A DNA stretch of 64,000 nt from Brachyhypopomus gauderio (taxonomy: Eukaryota > Chordata > Actinopteri > Gymnotiformes > Hypopomidae): the NCBI RefSeq assembly GCF_052324685.1, contig NC_135214.1, positions 2,925,876-2,989,875 of the forward strand, given 5' to 3'. Shown piece after piece: positions 52,948-64,000 of the stretch; within the stretch, counting starts at the first letter, position 1, and each line of letters begins with the position of its first letter. Position numbers and translations under genes: made by a program. The notes under the pieces are model-generated. The model was given only the letters and a program-made list of their open reading frames with translations, did no database searches and was not told the origin of the DNA.

Positions 52948-53720
52948 CCGCGCGGCTCCCGTAGCCCAGCAGTGGCGCTCCAGCAGGAGGCTGGTCCAGG
53001 CTTCCAGGCTGCCTGTGTGGGCAGCAGCGCCTCTGTTTGCCGGGGAGAGCGCCGAGCTGCCGCCTCCCACTCCGCCCGGCCTCTCTCGCTGGTGCGCGGG
53101 CGGACCGGGCCTGATTTCCCATTGTGCTTCATTAACCTTTCCCGGAGCTCATCATGGCGGATTCAGCGCGGCGTTGCGCACCGAGCGTCGCGGGCAACAG
53201 GCGGGGGCTCGTGATCTCGCGGTGACTAATTGCAGACGTGTAAATTGCGGATTGATACCGCGCCTCCTCGCAATTAGGCGGCCTTGCGCGCTCGGAGGGG
53301 GCGTGCGCGGCTCGGGTGCGCGCCTCCCCGGTGGGCGCTTGGCCTTCGCCCGTTATCGGCCGGACCCCTCGTAATTTCTTGCGGCTCAAATTGACGGGGA
53401 CCCGTGACGTTGTTTTTTTTTTGTGTGTGTCTTGGACCGACAGAACCGCGGTGCAAATGACGCGAACGCGAGACTGAATTATTGAACAGCAGTTACAGTC
53501 TCGGATGGAAAAATAGTATCGATCCGGTTCCCCTCCCCTCTAGCGCGAGCTGCTCGGCGCCACACCTCGGTGAGCGGCAGCGCACGAGCGCACGCTGGTT
53601 TTTTGCAGCGGCACCGACGCGCCGCGGGTCCGTCCGAGTGGCGGGTCCAGACTCCAGTCCCAGCCGCGAGGGCGTCTTAAGTGGCCCTGGACTCTTCGTG
53701 CACGCGTGAAGGCGGAAAAG
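52861..53720. promoter_or_regulatory. CpG-rich island in the gene-free region
   Basis: Dense CpG from about 52940 to 53700, with many CGCG and GCGC motifs, a poly-C run at 52911-52946 and AT-containing blocks such as GACTAATTGCAG and CGCAATTAGGCGG. It looks like an unmethylated promoter or enhancer island. No start codon context or splice donor could be tied to a known protein. It might belong to the downstream neighbour (klf12 by human synteny) or to a non-coding RNA. Confidence 0.45.
52911..52946. repeat. Poly-C tract, 36 bases
   Basis: Uninterrupted run of C at the edge of the CpG island. Confidence 0.9.
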
Positions 53721-55973
53721 GACGAGAGACCTAATACAAGGATTGTGTGATTGTGTGTGTGTGTGTGTGTGTGTGTACGTGTGCGTGCTCGTGCGCGCGA
53801 GGAAGAGGGAGTGTGTGTTGGCTTTTTTAATGAGCACATATCCCTGCCCACTGCTCCGAGAGCCACTGCTAGGCTGTCAGCCCTGGTAGGCTGAGGATGT
53901 GGAAATTGAATGGAGCCTTTCAGTTCCTCTCTTCGTCTCCCCGGGGGTGAGAGACTGGTTACCATGGTTATGCTGGATTCCTGCAGCTAATGGGTGGGAG
54001 TAGTGTAACTCTGGCAACCTGGCTCTGTCTATGGCCGCGTGTACGCGCAGAGTGCTGGGGGGTGTGGCAGTATCCACTCTAGGACATGGGAGGTCACGCA
54101 CGCACACACACACACACACACGCACGCACACACACACACACCCACACACCTTTCCTTGATCCATGCACAAAGAACCACACATTACATTACAAGTATGCAG
54201 CCAACCTCCACCTCTTATGCTTCACTTAAGAGGCATGTAGGAATATCATTAACCCTCTTTTTATGTATGTTAATGATGTGATCGGTTACAGACAAGAACA
54301 TGAAAAATGTCTGCAAAGACCAGCTCTCCTTCGTCAAGCCATTTTTTGGGGGGAATAATTTTCTTCTCGTTTCAGTGCAGTCCAAAGATTTTGTCCAGGT
54401 GAAGGTAAAACAACCCAGAATATCACAAGAACTGAAGGAGATGACACTAATATTATTTAGGACTTTGTTTATTGATAATGTTTACAACCTCCTTCTTTTT
54501 TCTTTGCTTGTATGTAGTTTGAGAAAAAAACAGTGGTGCTATATCTCTCTAGATAGTCAAAATTCCTTAGCAACCACAAAGAGCTGAAACACAGAAAGAA
54601 GTGTCAGAAAGGAGTGAAACAATGGTGCAGTGATGTAACAGTTCCTCACTTTTACACCAAAATTGCGTTGATGATCTCTAATCCCAAACCTCAGCAACAG
54701 CGGCTTGCTTCCTCTGGCTGTGGACTTTATCACAGGCTATGCAAGAACCCGAAGGAAAAGACATGATGGCTTAATTTTCTACCAGGACCGGCGACAGGAA
54801 AACAGCCTCAGTATCCCTGGCGTCTGCTCAAATCCCCACTAAAATAATGTCACAGTTTGTCTCCAGAAAGTGGGTCATCTTTAAAATATATGTGGCGTTT
54901 TGCTGCGGCGTTTGCCTGGATTCTGCACACCGATCGCTCTAAAGCTGAGGCCCAGTCCCACACCCCCTCACACCCCTACCCCACCCCCCCACACCAGCTC
55001 TCTAGCCATACAGATGTCTTGGCTCACATTACACTTGGAACACTGAGTCATGGCTGATCTCTCCCCCCCACCACCTCCCTGAAGGAACTTGGCTCCAGAA
55101 TTTTAGAAAAACCATCCCCGGTCCCTCCATGAAGCTACTGCAGAAAATATGAAGCACCTCATATCCTGATGGACTACGAGCTCACGTTAAATTAACGTGG
55201 GGGCTGAAACACAGGCTGGATTTCAGACCTTACGCGACAGGCGCCTGCCTCTAAATTCTTCAAGTTAATGTGAGGTGAGGGAATTGAGAAGGTAAAGAAC
55301 CTTAAGTTTAGTCAAGGAAAAGCAATGGCATTTTTTATGAAGAGTGCTTGGTAATGTAGGCCTTGGGCTCACCGCATCGTGTTATTAGCCAGAAAAAACA
55401 CTGGGCTCTCAAAGTGACACGTCACTGTGGAATCTGGGAGGGCACTAGGGGAGACTCTGACCAATCAGAGTGCTTGCAGCATGATTCTATCCAGCCCCTA
55501 TCAGCATTTGGCTAAAACAGTTATGTAATGCAATAAACACTTCACAAACTTTATTGCAGCAGTCAAACAACTGGGGGACACAATTCTTCAACAAGCTGTT
55601 TCTTTTATTCTTGAGATTCAATTTTAGAAAATAGTAGTAGGTTTCTAAAATATTTTCTTTCAATAATATACATCAGACTTACTCTTTCTGTCTGTCATTT
55701 TGTGTGCATATATAATAGCACCCATATCTAGTGTACTTCTGGGGTTTAATCAACCCAAATAAATCTTAGTTCTATAGTAGATCTAATTTAAATCATATAA
55801 TAAGTAATAGTAATAACTAGCTATAACTAATGAATATTTATAAGTAGTTATAGTTATATTTTTTGTATCTTTTGTACTAAGTGTTGAAACTGTGGGTCAG
55901 TGTCTTGTTTCGACCATTTACCCATGTGCTGTCACGTGGGATACTAATGATGTTATGCAACACATGCAAACAT
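53721..55973. other. Non-coding stretch with microsatellites
   Basis: (GT)n at 53752-53776 and (CA)n at 54105-54147. The rest shows no exon or motif that I recognise and turns AT-rich towards 55,800. Confidence 0.4.
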
Positions 55974-56237
55974 CCCAGGAACCCAGGAACCCAGATGCCC
56001 AGGAACCCAGGAACCCAGATGCCCAGGAACCCAGGAACCCAGATGCCCAGGAACCCAGGAACCCAGATGCCCAGGAACCCAGATGCCCAGGAACCCAGGA
56101 ACCCAGATGCCCAGGAACCCAGGAACCCAGATGCCCAGGAACCCAGGAACCCAGATGCCCAGGAACCCAGGAACCCAGATGCCCAGGAACCCAGGAACCC
56201 AGATGCCCAGGAACCCAGGAACCCAGATGCCCAGATG
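55974..56237. repeat. 24-bp minisatellite, 11 copies
   Basis: The unit CCCAGGAACCCAGGAACCCAGATG-type (shown in part: CCCAGGAACCCAGATG) is repeated about 11 times with one shortened copy. The 24-bp unit is divisible by three, so every frame repeats as an octapeptide; on the minus strand these read GFLGSWAS-like. No evidence of translation. Confidence 0.95.
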
Positions 56238-56355
56238 ATCCGGTGTGGGAGCTCCATGCTTCTCCCACCCTGCAGCCTCTCAGTGGAACCATCATCCTTC
56301 TTACACCCATTCCACTGTCTCCACGAGCTTGATAAAAGTCCATGATATAATTCAG

Positions 56356-56357
<2 letters not shown>

Positions 56358-56423
<66 letters not shown>
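56358..56423. repeat. (TG)n microsatellite
   Basis: About 33 uninterrupted TG units, 120 bp after the 24-bp minisatellite. Confidence 0.95.
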
Positions 56424-56425
<2 letters not shown>

Positions 56426-58759
56426 CCCTCTGATCCATCATTAAATCGTTTCTGCTTGTACACCGGCTTCTTTGACTGCATTAAGCCCTGGCCACCACAT
56501 GCTCTCATAGTCCAAGTATGTAATGAATCACAGGGAAGTCACGGTGACATAGCAGTGGACAGTGATCCGATGATGGCTCAGAAGGACCTCCAGGATTCTC
56601 TGCAGCCAGTAATTCAGATTATTCGGACAACAGCCTTTCAGTTATATTGACGGGTTCAAGGTACACCACTCCTTAGGGTACAATTGGCTGGGTTTGGGTA
56701 CCATGACACCCACATTCTACTTATCGACTTGGGGTGAGTGTTCTTCCTGGAGCTCTGGGGATGCCTGGCTGTACGGTAATCGGTGTCTGCTGTGGCCGTG
56801 GTCTTCAGGGTCCTCCCCAGAAGAATGCCTCCCTCACGGTTCTTCATTCAGGTTCGTGCTTGTATTAATTCCTCACAAAAACACCAAATTGCGGAACAAA
56901 TGAATGGAACCTGCACTCCCAACAGGGCCAAGGACAACTCATTCTGCTGAGTCGGTAGGCAGCTTTGGCACGCCCGTGTGCGGAAGAGCGTGAGAGTGCG
57001 AGAGGGCGTTTATTGGCTTCCAGACGCGCAGGAGCGCGCGGCACCAGCGACACGAGGGTCTTGTTATCCTCCCCCTTTCACCGGCGTGCACGTTTTGGGG
57101 CTTTTAATGAACACTTGGGCAGTGGTGGTGCTTCAATCAGGCTCACGCCTCTACCACTTCCAGCCTCGCATGGGCAGCTGCACGCCCTCCCACCCCACCT
57201 CCCCTTCATCACCACCTCCTCCTCCTCCTCCTCCTCCTACAATTCAAGTGCGAGGGGCATGATGGAGGCGCTGAAACACTCGGCCACTGAATAATTGATG
57301 CCTCCACAAATGTGGAGTGAATTTATCCAGTGGCACACTTTGAGTTGAATTGTGTGCGTGATAGTGGCGGTGGCGAAGCTCGCCGGGCTGAATCAGAACT
57401 CCGTTCGGGGGATTTTGATTCGACGGTTGGTCTCAGTCTCTTTTCTATCGGGAAGTATCAGGCACTGGGGTAGCCAGAGCGTTTCATCACCTTCTGTACG
57501 ATACAGCCACAAAATCAGCCTATTTAGCATCATGTTATTTAAATGATTAGCATAACTATCAATATTGTAAGTTTAGGTCTCTATAACTGCATTGAGATGA
57601 CCAAAGACATATTGCTCTGCTTTCAAAGTATATAAAAAGGTGTTCTGTGTACTTCTATATTAAACTGATATTAAAGAGGATAGGACAGTTTTAAAACTGC
57701 AACAAGTTACTCTGATAATTTCATTTAGTTTTTGGATTAGCTGATTAAAAAGTATTTTTCAAAAAACATGCCCAGATATTAAATACTCCTTCATGATGAG
57801 CTTCATGTATTGATTAATTATTGCATCTGATGCTAGGACACTGGGCAGGAACACATGCATAAAGCTGTGATGTGGTGTGCCCATAAACACAAACGCAATT
57901 GAATGGAAGAATCACACCAACTCATTCGTCTTCAATACGCAGTCTACAGTATCTCTGTAATTATAAATGCTTTCATGTTCACTGTTTGTCATCCAGATCT
58001 TATAGAGATATTTTAACACAGTCGTGTGCATGTTTGCAGGTGTGATGTATATTTCAGAAATATTCATAAAATCTTGGTTAGTATTTCAGAAACTAAACAA
58101 AATATCACATTACATATAAAAGTATGCATAAAATAATTTTCAATGGTTAGAAAAATACTTGTGTATTCCTGTATTCAATTAAACATGTTCTTTCTACATA
58201 ATATACCAGTAGGTTTTATCAGTAAAAATGATCTCTTCTTTTTCATACTGGTATGTCTTATTAGTACGTTGTCTCTTGGTGATCAGACAGTAGGGTATGT
58301 ATGCAAAACATTGAATTTTTTGAAAACAGTTTTTACATATTTATAGCTCTGAATATAAAAAAACATCCACAGTTTATGCTATTTAGTGAGAAATTTAACT
58401 TAAGAAAACACAACATGGAGAAAGTTACAGTGTGTGTCATTTTTAAATATTAAATTATGACCTAGCGCTACTTTATTAGAAACAGCATAGGCATCTGCCT
58501 CACACTGTCACACTATCGGTCATCTCTGTCATCTGGCCTCGTGAGTTTTCTTCACGCTGTACATTCTTGACAGAATTAGTTTTTTTTAGAGTCCATATGC
58601 TCTTCACAGCAGCTTAGCTAACGTCCAGCCCAGCTGGAACGCTCGCCAGCAAACCGTTTGTGTGAAGCAGCACACACAACTCATACCAGAATCCACAAAG
58701 ATGCATGTTGGTGCATAATCAGATCTTTCCAGACTCTTTACCAAACCTTGTATTGTAGT
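56424..58759. other. Non-coding stretch, partly CpG-rich
   Basis: A CpG-richer block at about 56960-57130 is followed by a (CTC)n run near 57212-57238 and the palindromic CCTCCACAAATGTGGAG at about 57301-57317. From 57,540 on it is AT-rich. No exon identified. Confidence 0.4.
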
Positions 58760-58930
58760 CCAGAGAACTCCTCAAAGTCCAGAGAATTCCTCAAGGTCCA
58801 TAGAATTTCTCAAAGTTCAGACAGCTCCTCAAAGTCTAGAGAATTCCTCAAGGTCCATAGAATTTCTCAAAGTTCAGACAGCTCCTCAAAGTCTAGAGAA
58901 TTCCTAAAGGTCCAAAGAATTTCTCAAAGC
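58760..58930. repeat. Short tandem repeat, about 57-bp unit, three partial copies
   Basis: Repeated motifs AGAGAATTCCTCAAGGTCCA and GAATTTCTCAAAGTTCAGAC alternate. The two best copies lie at about 58790-58850 and 58847-58907. Confidence 0.8.
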
Positions 58931-60711
58931 CATCAAGTCTTTTCTGTAACATGGCCTTTTGAAGGAACCATTAGTGTCTAGAGTGCAGGGCTGAGAGGAG
59001 GAGAAACACTTCAAAAATAGAACCCACTCTGTTGAGCTTGGGGCTGCCATTACGAAGGACACTTTGTGATTGCCAGTATGCAAAGCTAGCCACGAACTAT
59101 GGTTGGAAGCCTAGAAATGAAGAAAGCACATTTGGAAGGCAACTAAGGAATCTGTTCAAGAAAATGGCTTATTATGAAGCAGAAATTAAAATGCTATATT
59201 ATCAAAGTTCATTTAAGAACAGGGAGTTTCTGCTGGCTTGCATTCACAGTGCAGAAGTATTCTTCAGATTCTTCATTCCAGACTAACCATGTTTGCATTA
59301 CCTTAAAATATGCAGTGAATGGCAGTGTCTGTGTGTATGAAAAAATGGATGTCACAATGCTGAACTATCTGCAGCAAAAAAAGAGAAGGAATATTACAAC
59401 AATTGGACAGAAAAGTGTGTGAGTCATAAGAGGAGGGGTATGATGTGACAAGAAACCCATCTATCTGTCTCCAGGATGCATGTTTCAGATCGAAAGTGTG
59501 TCTTTGCAGGCAGGGTGGCTGGCAGAGGCCAGAAACCCAGCAAGAAAAACAGACACACCTGTGTCTGTTGCGGTACACACGCGCGCCTCAAAACTTTAGC
59601 TTTTGTCATACCTCAAATGGCTTTTTTTAAATGTAGTCAACATAAATATAAAGAATGATGTTGGAGAGAATTTTGTTGAACTGAAATATGGAATACTGTT
59701 TCATATGACTGGCTTTAACCACATAACAAATAGCAAAACCAGATTAATAAATACATGCATGCGGTTTTAATTTCAGGACGATTGTTGCCAAGAAACCTTT
59801 ATGATCCATTTTCCGCGTTGTCTTCTCCATTCTGAATGCGCGCCCTGAGAGAGGGAAGCTGTGAAGAGAAACGCCTTGCCAGACTATGATTCATTGAATC
59901 CTAGCCTACGTCCTATTTCAGCTGCTTATCTGTCCTGCTTAACAATGCGAGGTCTGCCGTGGAAGTGAGTTTGAATGTGAAGTGTTGCTATTTCTCCTCA
60001 GGCGGTGGACTATGGCATATGCCATGCACCTTCGCCCACTCCCCTCCCACACTGGAGCAGCCGCGCGCTCAGGGCAGATTCCATGCGCAAGCTGCACGCT
60101 GACAGATAAAGCAAATCACATTGACACACGGAGGAAGGAGAGACTAGCTTCTCCTAGCAACTTAGCCGCCAACCTTAGCGCGCTGGTTTAAATAAACCCG
60201 CTCCGTTTGTTGGGCATGGCAACGAGTCGCAATTTTATATCCATATTAATCACGGATTCCGTGGTTTTTGGTTTTGGTTTTGCTCATGTGCATGTTTTCA
60301 TAGCTGTTTTACGTGGTTGTGGATATTTTTTTTTTAACTGAGCCATTTATAGAATGATACCATGCAGGGTTATTGAAACATGACTTGAGTTAGGCGGTAA
60401 GCCTCACGTGGACTTCTGCGCGCACCACATAGCTGTAAATCTGCGTCGGCTGTTCCGCACTGTTCTTCTTGAACTGTTTATTTCAGTGCAGTAAAAGAAA
60501 CTTATTAACTTACATAGGATGAGAGAAGGGGCGTGTGCTTGCTTTGTCTCGCCAACGCCCAGGGTAAGACAAATGCCATTAACATTCCACAGCAATATCT
60601 GTTACACTCTGTCTACTTCAGCACAATCCACGAGCCTTGTCTTTTCTAAATCACTGACCAAGTATTCCACCACATGCATCCATGCATCCTCCAACTGTAA
60701 TGTTCTGTAAT

Positions 60712-60760
<49 letters not shown>

Positions 60761-60917
60761 GGTAAATGAGCTTTAGTGGTCGGTGTAGGTTAGCAGCCAA
60801 AGGAACCTGAGTCTTCAGCCCTCACAGGTGGACAGGTAAACTTCTCCACTGGCGTATCCAGCACCTGACTGTGGCAGAACATTAGACAGAGAGACACTCT
60901 GCATTATTAAGCAGAGA

Positions 60918-60975
<58 letters not shown>

Positions 60976-61307
60976 TAAAGTAAGCAGGCCAGTCTTGCTT
61001 CTGGCTGAAATGTGACACTGCACCCAGCGGACATGCACTGAGGAGCCAAACACACCCACAGACTTTTCCCTCTCCTTTGTTTTCTAATCTAGTCTGTGAC
61101 AAAAAAGAGGGAGAGCGATCGTGGTGGCTGTTCCGTCCTGCCAAAACCACGGGGGGGATCAATGCAGAACATCTGGGGCCTGAAGTGGACAGGGCAGCTT
61201 TTGTTTGCGTGAAGTGAACTTGGCGAAACGTAGCTGGAGAACGCTCTCAGCAACGGCATGGGTTGCCATGGTAGGGCCCGAAGGGAAAGATGTTTGCTTT
61301 GCTGAGG
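58931..61307. other. Non-coding stretch with CT/GA microsatellites
   Basis: (CT)n at 60716-60755 and (GA)n at 60918-60972. No exon or RNA gene recognised. Confidence 0.4.
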
Positions 61308-62169
61308 GGCCAAGGGTGGCCTGGGGCTTCCTGGGTTAGAGTCGAGTGATACAGGGTGGCCTGGGCTTCCTGGGTTAGAGTCGAGGGATACAGGCTGGCC
61401 TGGGCTTCCTGGGTTAGAGTCCAGTGATACAGGCTGGCCTGGGCTTCCTGGGTTAGAGTCCAGTGATACAGGGTGGCCTGGGCTTCCTGGGTTAAAGTCC
61501 AGTGATACAGGGTGGCCTGGGCTTCCTGGGTTAGATTCCAGTGATACAGGGTGGCCTGGGCTTCCTGGGTTAGAGTCCAGTGATACAGGGTGGCCTGGGC
61601 TTCCTGGGTTAGAGTCCAGTGATACAGGCTGGCCTGGGCCTCCTGGGTTAGAGTCGAGTGATACAGGGTGGCCTGGGCTTCCTGGGTTAGAGTCCAGTGA
61701 TACAGGCTGGCCTGGGCCTCCTGGGTTAGAGTCGAGTGATACAGGGTGGCCTGGGCTTCCTCGGTTAGAGTCCAGTGATACAGGGTGGCCTGGGCTTCCT
61801 GGGTTAAAGTCCAGTGATACAGGGTGGCCTGGGCTTCCTGGGTTAGAGTCCAGTGATACAGGGTGGCCTGGGCTTCCTGGGTTAGAGTCCAGTGATACAG
61901 GGTGGCCTGGGCTTCCTGGGTTAGAGTCCAGTGATACAGGCTGGCCTGGGCTTCCTGGGTTAGAGTCCAGTGATACAGGGTGGCCTGGGCTTCCTGGGTT
62001 AGAGTCCAGTGATACAGGGTGGCCTGGGCTTCCTGGGTTAGAGTCCAGTGATACAGGGTGGCCTGGGCTTCCTGGGTTAGAGTCCAGTGATACAGGGTGG
62101 CCTGGGCTTCCTAGGTTAGAGTCGAGTGATACAGGCTGGCCTGGGCTTCCTGGGTTAGAGTCCAGTGAC
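61308..62169. repeat. G-rich minisatellite, about 22 copies of a 39-40-bp unit
   Basis: Each unit contains GGCCTGGGCTTCCTGGGTTA followed by GAGTCCAGTGATACAGGGT, with variants GAGTCGAG, AAAGTCC and GGCTGG for GGGTGG. About 22 copies were counted from the GATACAGG motif. The last unit decays into unique sequence at about 62165. Confidence 0.95.
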
Positions 62170-63060
62170 AGTCACAGATTTCAGGTTCTACAGTTTTAAG
62201 GATGGAGAAGTAAATGTGGTTGGGGGTTTTGGGGTGGAGCGTGGCCTGGCTTGAGGCACACTTTGCTACAGTGACATGGAACTTCAATAGCCAATGTGAA
62301 AACTCCCATGTTATTAAAGCTATAACTGAACATTCATTAAGTCATCAGACTAAATAAGGTAAAGCATTTACTGGTAAAATGGTTTTTCATAAACCACTGT
62401 GTCTAGTGGCATACATCACTGATCCTTGGGGAAAAAAATAGAGAAGAAAATTGTAGACAATCATAGACAATCGTAGACTATTGTAGACTATTGTAGACTA
62501 TTGTAGACTATGTGGACAGACAGTGCTTTCGCTATAGCAACAGTAATGAGGGAAGGGATGCAGGGTTAATATTGTCCCAGGGTGCTCTCCACCCACTGTG
62601 CCAGCCTGCGGCTCTGTGACCCCCTGCTGGTCTGTTTTGCCCCCCAGCACATTACCACTCCCATGATCCATCAGTGACACTCTGTCAGAGGCCCTTGGTG
62701 TGGGTGCCGCTGACTGTATTTACAGCAGAGGACATCAAGTGTTCCACTTCAAGGACAATGGAGAGTGCTGAGGGTCTTTTAGCTCACGTTAAGCTAGCCT
62801 AATGCATGTACCACTACCCTACATGGCCGTTCTAGCATTAGCATGTAAATGAAAGTACTACGTTTTGCAAAATATAGCATTGCTGCTTAACACACTGGGT
62901 AACATTGTCAGTGAAGAGGACTTTAATTGGAAAGTTTGGAGTTTTCCTACTGGACTGTCTTACGCTCCAGTCCATTAGTCAGCCCAAAGTTTCTAACGCT
63001 AGAAGCTAATGTGCGGGTGGCGGGTGGCGTCTTTTGTAGTGCTTACTCTTAAGGGAGGTT
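62170..63060. other. Non-coding stretch with a 10-bp tandem repeat
   Basis: TAGACAATCA/TAGACTATTG units are repeated six to seven times at 62452-62512. Nothing else recognised. Confidence 0.4.
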
Positions 63061-63480
63061 TCAAATGGGAATGACTCACGGCAACACAATCGGCCGTGTT
63101 GTTAATAGGTTGAAACCAGACGCACCGCAGCGCGTCTGGCAGAGGCGCGTGACTCAGCGCGTGAGGTTCGCCCGCTTCCACCGCGCGCTCGAAGCTCGCG
63201 CGGCCTCTCCACCCGGGCCCGAGACGCTCGGCGGGCGGGTCCAGGGCCGTGCGTGTGCTGCGCGTGCTGGTCTTTGCCAGACGGCAGAGTTCGCGAGGCT
63301 GCATATGGTGGAGTGAAGAGATGAGGGTAATGAGCCCTTTGACTGCCTCTGCACTACTGTTGCGAGAGAACTAATTGGGAGAAGGCTGCTAATTTGAGCG
63401 CTCTGCCGGATAAATGTAGTGCAACCGACTATGAAGGGTAAATCGATGTAGCGCCTGGCCACAGCCCTTCATAAGACTAA
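63061..63480. promoter_or_regulatory. CpG-rich block followed by a possible conserved non-coding element
   Basis: Dense CpG from 63115 to 63300 (GCGCGTGACTCAGCGCGTGAGG-like; core TGACTCA is an AP-1 site at about 63150-63156). This is followed by an AT/GC-balanced block at about 63320-63470 with homeobox-type CTAATTGG and TTAATTTGAGC-like cores. This looks like regulatory DNA rather than random flank, but only comparison with other fish would show conservation. Confidence 0.35.
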
Positions 63481-64000
63481 CTAGAATTCTATCGACCCTG
63501 AGGGCAATACCTGAAATATTTGCAATATGTGCACTCTGCAAGGAATGGGTCTTAAAGGGTTCCTGATTGAACAAGGGCGTTTCGAATATACGTAGATAAA
63601 TACATAGAGTTTATATTTTTCTTTGCATTTACAAGCTTTGTAAGGGATGCGTGGTAAAATCACCCTACACCTACAGCTACAATATCCTGCACACTTTTTT
63701 TGGAGAGCACATAAAATCACACCTGAATTTAAAGAGACCTATAATATTGTTACTGTTAATTTCTTTTAGTTAAAGAGAAGACTTTGAATACATGCATGAC
63801 TACAAGACTACATAAAACTACAAGAGTACATAAATCTCAATTTTTGGAAAGGTTTATCCTGTACTATCAGGTAAATATAATTACTCATAAAACCTATTTC
63901 AACCTATTTGATTTAAAAAAAGATTTCCTGTTAATGTGGAAGACAAAGTGCAATTTTCAGCCTTTTCACCTGACGGAGGCGGAAGAGCAGTTACGGGCTG
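63481..64000. other. AT-rich right end, nothing recognised
   Basis: AT-rich sequence without exon, RNA gene or repeat that I can support. Confidence 0.4.

Noticed and set aside
55877-56508. Minus-strand protein of GFLGSWAS-type repeats
   Set aside because: Direct translation of the 24-bp minisatellite and a CA-run, with no supporting gene structure.
59032-59286. Possible exon (84 codons, plus strand)
   Set aside because: No splice context and no recognised homology; composition fits chance in AT-rich DNA.

Overview
The window is vertebrate nuclear DNA, almost certainly from a ray-finned (teleost) fish. It has intron-split genes with GT-AG junctions and vertebrate protein families. Dinucleotide microsatellites and long G:C homopolymers are dense, and non-LTR and DNA-transposon remnants of types common in fish are present. 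A 500-base run of N at 48511-49010 is an assembly gap. The species cannot be told from the sequence.

Layout. (1) 1172-9087, minus strand: a six-exon gene for a small CD3-zeta/Fc-receptor-gamma type signalling adaptor (CD247-like, 122 aa, one intact ITAM). (2) 12214-14769, plus: a six-exon LAMP1-type lysosomal membrane glycoprotein (247 aa) with only one LAMP domain but the complete LAMP1 tail. (3) About 16800-18740, minus: a 5'-truncated, mutated LINE reverse transcriptase; another LINE 3' end lies in the last lamp1 intron. (4) 19375-21952, plus: commd6 in seven exons (196 aa). Its first intron is mostly a 28-copy, 41-bp minisatellite in which every unit looks like a 3' splice site. (5) 24888-43797, plus: tbc1d4 (AS160), the Rab GTPase-activating protein of insulin-regulated vesicle traffic, in 20 coding exons (1226 aa). 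(6) 43798-64000: about 20 kb with no coding exon I can support. It holds CpG-rich islands, two large minisatellites and the gap. Human COMMD6 and TBC1D4 are neighbours on chromosome 13 with KLF12 beyond TBC1D4, so this region is plausibly the flank of klf12. That is inference from synteny.

The genes do not form a single pathway. commd6-tbc1d4 is a conserved vertebrate neighbour pair. The immune adaptor and the lysosomal gene are in a different context from their human relatives.

The most unusual features are tandem-repeat structures acting on splicing signals. They are (a) the commd6 array of 28 tandem 3' splice-site-like units, any of which would give an immediate stop if used; (b) a 150-bp tandem duplication across the end of tbc1d4 exon 16 that copies the splice donor and would insert 50 in-frame residues into the GAP domain; and (c) dinucleotide repeats touching or close to many tbc1d4 splice junctions. 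No wholly new gene system was recognised. Exon coordinates were worked out by hand from reading frame, splice consensus and remembered human homologues, without alignment software.
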